Shown here piece after piece: positions 8,676 through 16,267 of a DNA stretch of 64,000 nt. The stretch lies in contig NZ_JAINRC010000030.1 in the NCBI RefSeq assembly GCF_020400655.1, positions 1-64,000 of the forward strand. Direction: 5' to 3'. How positions within the stretch are numbered: position 1 is the stretch's first letter; the number at the start of each line of letters is the position of its first letter. The position numbers and the translations under genes were made by a program. This DNA comes from Streptomyces spinosus. GTDB lineage: Bacteria > Actinomycetota > Actinomycetes > Streptomycetales > Streptomycetaceae. Under the pieces are notes generated by a model. The model was not told the DNA's origin and made no database searches. It worked only from the letters and a program-made list of their open reading frames with translations.

Positions 8676-9827
8676 TCATGCGTCGAAGTCGACGACCACC
8701 TCGGCGGAGTCCGGCCGTGCCCGGCACACGAGCGTGTAGCCCTCGGCGCGGTCGCGGTCGTCCAGAGCGTGCTGGCGGTCGGCTCGTACCCGTCCGGACA
8801 GGACCTTGGCGCGGCAGCTGCCGCACACACCTTCGCGGCAGGCGTACGGCACGTCCGGGTGCGCGCGCAGCAGGGCGTCCAGGATCACCGCGTCCTGCGG
8901 TTCGACGGTGGTCCGCCGGCGGACCCCGTCGAGCAAGGCGGTCACACGGCTCGTCCCGGCGGCCGGGGCCGGCCGCCGGGCCGGTGCGGGGCCGGCGGAG
9001 GGGGGAGTGGAACCGGAGGTGAACGACTCCCAGCGCACGAGGGCCGGATCGGCACCTCGGCCGTCCAGGAACCGCCGTACGGTGGTGATCATCCCCGGTG
9101 GTCCGCACAGGGCGAACGTGGTGTCCCCGGCGGGCTGGGCGCCGATGACGGTGAGCAGGCGGGACAGCTTGCCCGCGTCCACCCGTCCGCGCAACGGCCC
9201 GCCGGTGTCCTGCTCGTCGCGGGTGAGGACGTACAGGACGGTGAAGCGGTCGAGGAACATGTCCTTGAGGGCGGCCAGTTCGTCGGCGAGCAGGGCCTGC
9301 GCGGCGGTCGGGACGGAGTGGAGGAGGGACACCCGGCAGGTGGCGTCCCGGCGCAGGGCGTCGGCGGCCAGCGCGGCCAGCGGGGTGATGCCGGAGCCGC
9401 CGGCGATCAGGACGTGGTGGGCGCCGGGCAGCTCGGGCAGGGCGAAGTGGCCCGCGGGGGCGGACAGTTCGAGCCGGTCGCCGGGTGCGAGACGGCGGAC
9501 CGCGTGGGCCCCGAATCCGTCCGGGGCACCGCGTTTGATCACCAGGCGGAGGGCCGAGGTGTCGTGCGGGGGCGGGCACAGCGAGTAGGCGCGGCGCAGT
9601 TCGCCGTCGGCGCGGCGGTGGCGTACGACGACGTGCCGGCCGGGCTGGTGGGCGAAGACCTCGCGCAGGCCGGCGGGCACCTCCAGGGTGACGGCCACGG
9701 CGTCCGAGGTCAGATGGCACACTTCGCTGACCGTGGCGGGGTGCCAGCGGGTACGCGTGCCCCGGCGCACGCCCCGTTCGGCGGACGTCTCCTGCCCGGC
9801 GGGCGGTGGGGTGGCGGTGGTGTTCAC
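8676..9827 (-). CDS. antL: PaaE-type ferredoxin reductase subunit of the starter oxygenase (AntL)
   Basis: About 383 residues. The N-terminal FAD domain shows RRAYSLCPPP, the NAD(P)H domain GGSGITPLAAL and FALCGPPGM, and the C-terminal plant-type 2Fe-2S domain CREGVCGSCRAKVLSG plus a distal Cys. This is the electron-supply subunit of phenylacetyl-CoA epoxidase-like diiron systems. GTG 9827 is preferred, 8 bp after the antK stop; an earlier in-frame GTG at 9839 is possible. In antimycin clusters AntHIJKL turns the carrier-bound anthranilate into 3-aminosalicylate. Confidence 0.92.
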   Translation of the reverse strand: MNTTATPPPAGQETSAERGVRRGTRTRWHPATVSEVCHLTSDAVAVTLEVPAGLREVFAHQPGRHVVVRHRRADGELRRAYSLCPPPHDTSALRLVIKRGAPDGFGAHAVRRLAPGDRLELSAPAGHFALPELPGAHHVLIAGGSGITPLAALAADALRRDATCRVSLLHSVPTAAQALLADELAALKDMFLDRFTVLYVLTRDEQDTGGPLRGRVDAGKLSRLLTVIGAQPAGDTTFALCGPPGMITTVRRFLDGRGADPALVRWESFTSGSTPPSAGPAPARRPAPAAGTSRVTALLDGVRRRTTVEPQDAVILDALLRAHPDVPYACREGVCGSCRAKVLSGRVRADRQHALDDRDRAEGYTLVCRARPDSAEVVVDFDA

Positions 9828-9835
9828 GGTGTGCC

Positions 9836-10348
9836 TCACAGCGCGGTCAGGTGGGGGAAGGGTTCGCGGCACACCGTGCACCACAGCACCGACTGGCAGC
9901 GGGACGGGCCGAAGGGGCTGTGCGGCCGGGTGGCGCGCGAACCGCAGTGCGGGCAGGCGACGGCGCCCAGCTCCACGGCGACCGGGCCGCCGCCCGCCGC
10001 GGGCACCGGCGGGGCGATGCCGTGGGCGGCGAGGGTGCGCAGTCCGCGAGGGGTGATGCGGTCGGTCGTCCAGGGCGGGGACAGCACCTGCCGCACCCGG
10101 CCGTCCGGGTGGCCGCAGTCGGCCAGGACCCCGCGGACGGCGGCGGTCATCGCGGGCAGTGCGGGGCAGCCCAGGTAGGTGGGGGTGATCTCCACCTCCA
10201 GGATCCCGTCGGGCCCCGGACCGACGGAGCCCACCACCCCCAGGTCGCCGAGGCCGATCACGGGCAGTTCGGGATCGGGCAGCGCCTCCACCCGCCTGCG
10301 TACCTCCTCCGCGGCGAGGGGCGCCGCGGCCCGTGCGGTGTCGTTCAC
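9836..10348 (-). CDS. antK: PaaD-like metal-sulfur assembly subunit (AntK)
   Basis: 170 residues. The N-terminal half is a DUF59/MIP18-type domain (VEALPDPELPVIGLGDLGVV, then TPTYLGCPALPAM), and the C-terminus carries four Cys in CPHCGS...C..VLWCTVC, the zinc-binding tail typical of PaaD. It probably matures the oxygenase complex rather than catalysing. GTG 10348 overlaps the antJ stop as GTGA, so translation is coupled. Confidence 0.9.
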   Translation of the reverse strand: MNDTARAAAPLAAEEVRRRVEALPDPELPVIGLGDLGVVGSVGPGPDGILEVEITPTYLGCPALPAMTAAVRGVLADCGHPDGRVRQVLSPPWTTDRITPRGLRTLAAHGIAPPVPAAGGGPVAVELGAVACPHCGSRATRPHSPFGPSRCQSVLWCTVCREPFPHLTAL

Positions 10349-11220
10349 CAGGTTCCCCCGGGGAACTGCCGGCGCACCGACTGCAGTTCCCCGATCAGAT
10401 CGGTGAACTCCTCGGTGTGCAGACCCGAACGGCCGCCCCGGGCCCGCCAGGAGGGGACGGGCACGGTGAGCCCCGCCCCGGTGACGACCTCGGTGACGCG
10501 CTGCTCCCACACCGGGCGCAGTGGCGCGGGCGAGGGCACCGTGCCGGCGGCGGCCAGGCGCCGCACGAGGTCGTCCTCGTCGAAGAGTTCGGCGGTGTAG
10601 GGCCACACCCGCTCCAGCCCCCGCTGCATCCGGCGCGCGCTCTCGGCCGTGCCGCCGCCCAGCCGGCGGACCCAGCGGTCGGCGTGCAGCCGGTGGAAGG
10701 CGACCTCCTTGACCGCCCGCGCGCCGAAGGCGGCGAGTTCGCGGTCCGGGCAGCCGGCGAGAGCCTCGTAGTGCAGGGACGCGTAGTGGGTGTACGCGAG
10801 CTGGCGGGCGACGGTCACCGCGAAGTCGCCGTTGGGCAGCTCTGTCAGCAGGGTGTTGGTGAAGTCGCGCTCGTGGCGGGTGAACGCGAGGTCGTCCTCG
10901 GTGCGGCCGGTCCCGTCGAGCCGCCCGGCGAGGGTCAGGAGGGTGCGGGCGTGGCCGATCAGGTCCAGGGCGATGTTGGACAGGGCCAGGTCTTCCTCGA
11001 TCATGGGCGCGCGTGTGATCCACTGGCACAGCCGCTGCCCGAGCACGAGGGCGTCGTCACCCAGGCGCAGCAGGTAGGTGGCGAGGCCGGTGTCCGCCGG
11101 GGCGTGTGGGGCGCGGGCCGGGCGACCGGGTGCGCCCACCCCGGGGGTGGCACCGGGCGAGGCCGGTTCCGGCCGGTGGTCCGCCGCGCGGTCCACCCGC
11201 TCGTCACTGGTCGTGGTCAC
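10345..11220 (-). CDS. antJ: PaaC-like structural subunit of the oxygenase (AntJ)
   Basis: 291 residues with a Pro/Ala-rich N-terminal extension of about 45 residues before the family domain, which begins near DTGLATYLLRLGDDALVLGQRLC. The helical ferritin-like body (EEDLALSNIALDLIGHARTLL, HYASLHYEALAGCPDRELAAF) matches the PaaC partner that pairs with the catalytic PaaA. It overlaps antI by 17 bp and antK by 4 bp. Confidence 0.9.
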   Translation of the reverse strand: MTTTSDERVDRAADHRPEPASPGATPGVGAPGRPARAPHAPADTGLATYLLRLGDDALVLGQRLCQWITRAPMIEEDLALSNIALDLIGHARTLLTLAGRLDGTGRTEDDLAFTRHERDFTNTLLTELPNGDFAVTVARQLAYTHYASLHYEALAGCPDRELAAFGARAVKEVAFHRLHADRWVRRLGGGTAESARRMQRGLERVWPYTAELFDEDDLVRRLAAAGTVPSPAPLRPVWEQRVTEVVTGAGLTVPVPSWRARGGRSGLHTEEFTDLIGELQSVRRQFPGGTW

Positions 11221-11512
11221 CTTCCGACCCCTCCTCGGTCAGCGGCGGGAAGTGTTCGGGATACCGGTACGGCTTGCCGTGGGTGCCCGCGAAGTACGGG
11301 TCGCGTTCGTCCGGGGAGACCGCGTGCACGGCGTCCGAACGCACCACCCACAGCGACAGCGGGTCGCCGCGGCGCGTGTACAGGTCGCGGGCGACCGCCA
11401 GCGCCGCGTCCGGACCGGCGGCGCGCACCGAGCCCACGTGCTGGTGGGCCAGGCCCCGCCGGGCCCGCAGGAAGACCTCCCAGGACGCGGGCGCGCCCTC
11501 GTCGCGGTTCAT
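11204..11512 (-). CDS. antI: PaaB-like small subunit of the oxygenase (AntI)
   Basis: 102 residues, the normal length for PaaB. WEVFLRARRGLAHQHVGSV and DLYTRRGDPLSLWVVRSDAV are the conserved stretches of this bridging subunit. It has no catalytic residues of its own and is needed for assembly of the epoxidase. The start ATG overlaps the antH stop (ATGA). Confidence 0.92.
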   Translation of the reverse strand: MNRDEGAPASWEVFLRARRGLAHQHVGSVRAAGPDAALAVARDLYTRRGDPLSLWVVRSDAVHAVSPDERDPYFAGTHGKPYRYPEHFPPLTEEGSEGDHDQ

Positions 11513-12564
11513 GCGCGTTCCTCCTGCGCCTGTCGGGGGACCGCCGGGCCGGAGGCGTCCGCGGACGCACCCGCCTCCTCACGGGCGGCGTACGCGGTGG
11601 CGGCCTCCCGTACCCAGGCGCCGTCCTCGTGCGCGGTCCTTCGGTGGTCGATGCGGCGGCGCGCCCAGTGGGTGTCGTCGCCCAGGGCCGTGCGGTAGGT
11701 GTCCCAGTCGATGGGGGTGAAGTCGTAGTGGCCGCGTTCCTCGTTCCAGCGGATGGCCGGGTCGGGCAGCGTCAGGCCCAGGCGCTCGGCCTGCGGGACG
11801 CACTGGTCGACGAAGCGCTGGCGCAGTTCGTCGTTGGTGTGGCGCTTGATCCCCCAGGCCATCGCGCGGCGGGAGACGGCGGCCCCGAGCGCGGCGGTCC
11901 GGGCGTCGGCCCCGCCCGCCTCGGTGTCGGGCGGGCCGAACATCAGCGCCACGGCCGGCAGCCACCAGCGGTCCACCGCGTCCTGCGCCATCGCCTTCTG
12001 CTCGGGCGTGCCCTCGCACAGCGCCCGCATCAGGTCGTACCCCTGGCGCACGTGGAAGGCCTCCTCCTGGCAGACGCGGCGCATCGCCCGCGCGTACGGT
12101 CCGTAGGAGGTGCGGCACAGGGGGGCCTGGTTGATGACGGCGGCGCCGTCGGTCAGCCAGGCGATGGCTCCGGTGTCCGCCCAGGTCAGCGCCGGGTGGT
12201 TGAAGGTGGCCGAGGCGCGCTGGCGGCCCAGGTGCAGGGCGTCGAGCAGGTCGGCGCGGTCCACGCCCAGGGTCTCGGCGGCGGAGTACAGGTACAGGCC
12301 GTGGCCGGCCTCGTCCTGGACCTTGGCGATGAGCACCGACTTGCGGTGCAGCGACGGGGCCCGGGTCAGCCATGCTCCCTCGGGCTGCATGCCGATGATC
12401 TCGGAGTGGGCGTGCTGGGCGATCTGACGGATCAGCATGCGGCGGTAACCGTCGGGCATCCAGTCGCGCGGCTCGATCGTCCCGCCCTGGGCTATCAGCG
12501 CCTCGAAGCGCGTGAGCGGCTCCTCCTGCCCGGCCTCCCCGGTGACGGCCGTCGGCGCGCTCAC
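11509..12564 (-). CDS. antH: PaaA-like catalytic diiron subunit of the oxygenase (AntH)
   Basis: About 351 residues from GTG 12564; PaaA proteins start near the segment LTRFEALIAQGGTIEPRDW. Diiron ligands of the PaaA type can be seen in KVQDEAGHGLYLY and CQEEAFHVRQGY (E..H pairs), and HYDFTPIDWDTY near the end is conserved. It is the first gene of the antHIJKLMNOP operon. The first-gene start is uncertain: the frame is open to 12801 and no strong ribosome binding site precedes GTG 12564. In PaaA this subunit epoxidises phenylacetyl-CoA; here the substrate is inferred to be anthraniloyl-AntG. Confidence 0.92.
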   Translation of the reverse strand: MSAPTAVTGEAGQEEPLTRFEALIAQGGTIEPRDWMPDGYRRMLIRQIAQHAHSEIIGMQPEGAWLTRAPSLHRKSVLIAKVQDEAGHGLYLYSAAETLGVDRADLLDALHLGRQRASATFNHPALTWADTGAIAWLTDGAAVINQAPLCRTSYGPYARAMRRVCQEEAFHVRQGYDLMRALCEGTPEQKAMAQDAVDRWWLPAVALMFGPPDTEAGGADARTAALGAAVSRRAMAWGIKRHTNDELRQRFVDQCVPQAERLGLTLPDPAIRWNEERGHYDFTPIDWDTYRTALGDDTHWARRRIDHRRTAHEDGAWVREAATAYAAREEAGASADASGPAVPRQAQEERA

Positions 12565-12908
12565 CCGGCACCGCCCGTGCGAGCGAGGTTCGCCGCGACG
12601 GTGGGGCGCACGGGGCGTCCCGCCGCGGACCGGACCCGTACCGGCTGCCTGGGCACGTGCATCACTCCCTGGTTCGGGGCCCGCCCGGTGCGTCCCACAG
12701 CAGCACGGAACGCACCGGGCGGAGCAGGTGTCTTCGTCCCGGTAAGGAGGCCGGGCGGGCGGCCCCGCTATCCCTGCCGCCCGCGACTCGACGCGTGACA
12801 AAGCTCACGGGCGCCCCGGGGAGTGCGGGCGGCCGCGACCGCCTCTTGAGGGGGTGACAGTCCAGTCCGCACGACGGCGGCCGGCATGCCGCGGCGAAAG
12901 GGGAACCC
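12565..12908. promoter_or_regulatory. Divergent antG/antH control region
   Basis: 344 bp between the two divergent precursor operons, holding no gene. In antimycin producers these two promoters are the direct targets of sigma-AntA; I could not place its -35 and -10 boxes with confidence. The main visible structure is the 13-bp inverted repeat at 12681-12722. Confidence 0.6.
12681..12722. promoter_or_regulatory. 13-bp perfect inverted repeat between antG and antH
   Basis: Arms CCGCCCGGTGCGT (12681-12693) and ACGCACCGGGCGG (12710-12722) are exact reverse complements with a 16-bp loop. It may be an operator or a transcript hairpin. Confidence 0.6.
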
Positions 12909-13157
12909 ATGAGCACCATCAGGGAGTTGCTGGTCGAACTCACCGGCACCGCCGAGTACGCGGACGCGGTCGGCGACGACGTCGACCTCGCCGCCAGCGG
13001 CATCGACTCCGGTGACCTGGTGCGTCTGGTGCTGCTCGTCGAGCAGCGCCTCGGTGTGGAGATCACGGCGGAGGACATGGAGAAGCTGCACACGATCGCC
13101 GACTACGAGCGGTTCGTGGCCGAGCGCTCCGCCGCCGGTGCCGCCGGCGGTGCGTGA
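12909..13157 (+). CDS. antG: Discrete acyl carrier protein (AntG)
   Basis: 82 residues, a free-standing carrier protein. ASGIDSGDLVRLVLL contains the Ser that would receive phosphopantetheine (IDS), followed by the acidic helix II of carrier proteins. GAAAGG lies just upstream of the ATG. It carries anthranilate, and later 3-aminosalicylate, while AntHIJKL acts on it. The stop overlaps the antF start (TGATG). Confidence 0.9.
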   Translation: MSTIRELLVELTGTAEYADAVGDDVDLAASGIDSGDLVRLVLLVEQRLGVEITAEDMEKLHTIADYERFVAERSAAGAAGGA

Positions 13158-14641
13158 TGTGGCTGACGCAGCTGCTGGAGCGCAACCGGCAGTGCTTCCC
13201 CGACCGGACCGCGCTGGTGGACGAGCAACGCAGCGTCACCTGGGCGGAGTTCCACGACCGCACGGCCGAACTCGCCCACGGCCTCGCGGAGCTGGGCATC
13301 GGGCGCGGTGACCGGGTGGCCGTGCTGTCCAAGGACCGCATCGAGGTCCTGGAGAGCTACTTCGCGCTCGCGCGTCTGGGCGCGCTGTTCGTCCCGCTGA
13401 ACCACAGCCTGGCCGAGCCCGAGGTCGCCGGCATCGTCGAGCGCGTCGGCGCGGTGGCGGTGCTCGGCGAGTCGGACCTGCTGGACCGCCACACCCGGCT
13501 GCCGGAGTCGGTGCGCGTCCGGATGGCGCTGGACAAGCCCGCCTTCGCGGCGCTGGGCACCCTGGCGCCCGAGCGGGAGCTGCCGCAGGTCGCCGACACC
13601 GACCCGGTCGCCGTACTGCACACCTCGGCGACCACAGGACAGGCCAAGGGCGTCACCGTCGACAGCGGCTCGTTCCGGGCGATCGCCCTGGGCTGGCTGG
13701 TCATGGCCCGGCCCGGCGACGACATCGTCATGGTCAACTGCTGCCCGCTGTACCACGGCAGCATGGTCGTCTCGCTCACGTACATGGCGGCCGGCGCCAC
13801 CGTCGTGCTGATGCCCGGCTTCACCCCGCAGCGGGCGCTGACCGCGGTGGAACGCCACCACGCCACACACATGTGGTTGGTCCCGCAGATGCTGCGGTTC
13901 ATGCTCCAGGCCAAGGCCGCGCAGCGCACCGATCTCTCCTCGCTGCGGGAGATCCTCTACGGCGCCGCGCCCATGCCGCTGGACGTGTACGCCGAGGCGG
14001 TGGAGCGGCTGGGCTGCGGCTTCCGGCAGGTGTACGGCATGACCGAGGTCGGCGGCCCCTTCGTCACCCTCGGCCCCGACGAGCACCCCGCTCCCGGGGA
14101 CGTCACCGCCCGCATCCCCTGCGGGCGGGTCGTGCCGGGCATGTCGGCCCGCGCCGTCGACCGGGACGGACGGGAGGTACCGCGCGGCGAGATCGGCGAG
14201 ATCGTGGTGCGCGGGCCCGGCGTCATGCAGGGCTACTGGAACGACCCGCGGGCCACCCGCGAGATCACCCTCGACGGCTGGATCAGGACGGGCGACCTCG
14301 GTTTCGTCGACGACGAGGGCCGCATCAGCCTGGTGGACCGGACCAAGGACGTCATCATCCGCGCGGGCCAGAACGTCTACCCGTCGGAGATCGAACGTGC
14401 CCTGATGACCCACCCGGCCGTCCACGACGCGGCGGTCGTCGGCACGCCCGACGAGGACTACGGCGAGGTGCCGCTGGCCTACGTCGTCCCGGAGCCGGGC
14501 GCGGACGTGAGCCCGGCCGAGCTGCTGGGCCACGTCGCCCGGCTGCTCGCGCCCTACAAACGCCCGCGGTACGTGGAACTCATCGAGCAGGTGCCGCGCA
14601 ACCCCGCCGGGAAGATCATCAAGAAGTTGCTGCGGGGCTGA
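13157..14641 (+). CDS. antF: Acyl-adenylating ligase for anthranilate (AntF)
   Basis: 494 residues of the AMP-forming acyl-CoA synthetase family. LHTSATTGQAKGV is the ATP-binding P-loop, YGMTEVGGPF motif A5, DGWIRTGDLGFVDD and RTKDVIIRAGQNVYPSEIE the hinge, and NPAGKIIKK the catalytic C-terminal Lys. Together with AntG it activates and loads anthranilate. The start may be GTG 13154 instead of ATG 13157, a difference of one residue. Confidence 0.92.
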   Translation: MWLTQLLERNRQCFPDRTALVDEQRSVTWAEFHDRTAELAHGLAELGIGRGDRVAVLSKDRIEVLESYFALARLGALFVPLNHSLAEPEVAGIVERVGAVAVLGESDLLDRHTRLPESVRVRMALDKPAFAALGTLAPERELPQVADTDPVAVLHTSATTGQAKGVTVDSGSFRAIALGWLVMARPGDDIVMVNCCPLYHGSMVVSLTYMAAGATVVLMPGFTPQRALTAVERHHATHMWLVPQMLRFMLQAKAAQRTDLSSLREILYGAAPMPLDVYAEAVERLGCGFRQVYGMTEVGGPFVTLGPDEHPAPGDVTARIPCGRVVPGMSARAVDRDGREVPRGEIGEIVVRGPGVMQGYWNDPRATREITLDGWIRTGDLGFVDDEGRISLVDRTKDVIIRAGQNVYPSEIERALMTHPAVHDAAVVGTPDEDYGEVPLAYVVPEPGADVSPAELLGHVARLLAPYKRPRYVELIEQVPRNPAGKIIKKLLRG

Positions 14642-14672
14642 CGGTGGGCGGCGGTGCGCGGAGCGCGGCCCC

Positions 14673-15539
14673 TTGACCGGCCCCGGCGGGTCCGCCCGGG
14701 GCCGGGGCGCGGACCTCGGCGGGCCGGGGTCTTACGGCCGTACGGCCCCCGGCGTTCCCGCCGCGGCGTCCGGCTCCCTTCACGGCCGGCGGCCCGGGGC
14801 CTGCGCCGCCGACGCCGGGCGCCTGCCCGCGGCCTTCGCCGCCCTGGCCCGGCTGCGCCCCCTGCCGGCCGCCGCCGGGCTGGGCCTCGGACTCGCCCAT
14901 GTCGGTGAGCCGCGGTTGGGGCCGGGCGGCCCGGCGGAGGCGTCCGCGGCGGCGTCGATGGCGCCACGCCGCCGCCGGGAGTTCCTGGCCGGGCGGCAGG
15001 CCGCCCGCCGCGCCCTGCGCGCGGTGGGCGCGGACTGCGGCGAGATTCCCCGCGCGGGTCGCCTGCCGGTGTTCCCGCCCGGACGGGCGGCGTCGATCTC
15101 GCACAGTGCCGGGATCGCCGTCGCCGTGGCCCGTGCGCCGGGGCAGAACGCTCCGCTCGGCTGCGACCTGGAGCTGCGGCCGCTGCCGGCCGGCGCGACA
15201 CGGCTGGTGCTGCGCGCGGACGAGGAACGGCTGGTGGACACCGCTGCCGGACCGGAGGACACGCCCTGGCCGCTGACGGCCCTGTTCTCGGCCAAGGAGG
15301 CGGCGTGGAAGGCGCTGTACCCCGCGGTGGGGCAGGCCACGGCCCCGTCGATGAGGACGCTGCGGGACCTGCGGGCCAGGCCGGAGGGCGAGGAGCTGTG
15401 GATCGGTCTGCGCGCGGATCCCGCGTACACGGTGCGGGTGCGCGCGCTGCCCGTCGGCGCGGGCGTGTTCAGTTACGTGGTGGGCTGGGCCGACGCCGCG
15501 CCCGCACCGGCCGACGGCATGGGCGACGCGGCCGATTAG
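14673..15539 (+). CDS. antQ: 4'-phosphopantetheinyl transferase (AntQ)
   Basis: Up to 288 residues. SISHSAGIAVAVAR, then LGCDLELRPL and FSAKEAAWKAL are the three core motifs of Sfp/EntD-type transferases, with the magnesium-binding Asp and Glu in CDLE and the KEA Lys. It activates carrier domains of AntG, AntC and AntD. The start is uncertain: TTG 14673 gives the longest frame, but the first ~75 residues are Gly/Ala/Arg-rich and unlike the family, so a later start is possible. It follows antF by 31 bp. Confidence 0.85.
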   Translation: MTGPGGSARGRGADLGGPGSYGRTAPGVPAAASGSLHGRRPGACAADAGRLPAAFAALARLRPLPAAAGLGLGLAHVGEPRLGPGGPAEASAAASMAPRRRREFLAGRQAARRALRAVGADCGEIPRAGRLPVFPPGRAASISHSAGIAVAVARAPGQNAPLGCDLELRPLPAGATRLVLRADEERLVDTAAGPEDTPWPLTALFSAKEAAWKALYPAVGQATAPSMRTLRDLRARPEGEELWIGLRADPAYTVRVRALPVGAGVFSYVVGWADAAPAPADGMGDAAD

Positions 15540-15643
15540 GGGCCGCCGGGACCGCTCGCGCCCGGGAAACGTCCGCCACGGGGACACCCGCCGCCCGCCG
15601 GAGCGGATCACCCGCGCACACGTGTCCCCTGCCGGCCCGGCTC

Positions 15644-15682
15644 GCCGACCGTCCGACCGTCCGACCGTCCGACCGTCCGACC
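15644..15682. repeat. 8-bp tandem repeat, about five copies
   Basis: Four exact copies of GTCCGACC at 15651-15682, preceded by a partial copy at 15644-15650. It lies just beyond the antE remnant. Confidence 0.9.
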
Positions 15683-15752
15683 GACAAGGACCGCCTCCCG
15701 GCAGCCTCGTCGACGCGCGCCCGTGATCGTGCGCGCTCGCCTCCGCCCAGCC

Positions 15753-15820
15753 GGTGGGCCGGGCCGATGCCCTGGAGGGCGAGGGCGGTGGGCCGGGCCG
15801 ATTTCCTGGAGGGCGAGGGC
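15753..15820. repeat. 34-bp tandem duplication
   Basis: Two adjacent 34-bp copies, 15753-15786 and 15787-15820, differing only near the middle (GATGCCCTGG versus GATTTCCTGG). They abut the antE remnant and may mark slippage that erased its 3' end. Confidence 0.9.
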
Positions 15821-15834
15821 ACGAAGGCAGCCGT

Positions 15835-16080
15835 GCCGCGTCCACACAGAGCGCGGCCCACGTCGCCGTCGTAGCCCGTGGTCCCGCCGCGGCTGACGAC
15901 CCGGCCCCCGCTGTCGAACAGGTACGGGGACACGGGCACGGTGTCGCGGCCCCGGCGCTCCGGCCCGACGCGCGGGACGCGGGGCTCGCCGAGTACGTCC
16001 CGGACGCGCCGGCGACGGCGCGGGCGCCGCTCACCCACCGACTCGTGGCCCCCTCGTCCCAGGTGTCCGGCAGCCGGCCC
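15835..16080 (-). pseudogene. antE: Remnant of antE, crotonyl-CoA carboxylase/reductase
   Basis: About 80 residues of a CCR can be read on the minus strand across at least one frameshift. One frame gives GRLPDTWDEGATSRWVSGAR, up to about 16020, then a shifted frame gives RDVLGEPRVPRVG, GRDTVPVSPYLFDSGGRVVS and GGTTGYDGDV. In intact CCRs these line up as the WDVLGE..DPR, HPG..TVP.S.F and GG.VV.C.GTTGY stretches of the medium-chain reductase C-terminal half. CCRs are about 440 residues, so most of the gene is gone. Its place next to antD is where antE stands in antimycin clusters. Confidence 0.75.
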
Positions 16081-16267
16081 CGTGGCCGACCGCGTGCCCC
16101 CCCTCGGCCATCCGGCGCCGCCCGGACGGGTGGTGGTCGACGCGCGTCGCCCCCACCTCCACCGCGACCTGCCCGCGCCGACGGGTGGGACGTCCACCAC
16201 GTCGGTGCGGGAGGCGCCGGCGGACTCAGGCGGGCGGAGGGGCGCGCGGGCGGCGGGCCGGTGCCGG

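Larger units (their letters stand above)
15540..16267. other. Decayed gene space between antQ and antD
   Basis: 728 bp without an intact gene in the position where antE is expected, after antD. It contains the antE remnant on the minus strand and two sets of tandem repeats (15644-15682 and 15753-15820). Confidence 0.7.

Noticed and set aside
8676..12564. Reading the five PaaABCDE-type genes as a phenylacetate catabolic operon
   Set aside because: The ligase, isomerase, hydratase and thiolase genes of phenylacetate breakdown are absent, and the flanking genes are antimycin genes in the published order.
15644..15682. 8-bp repeats as a CRISPR array
   Set aside because: The units are contiguous without spacers and far too short.
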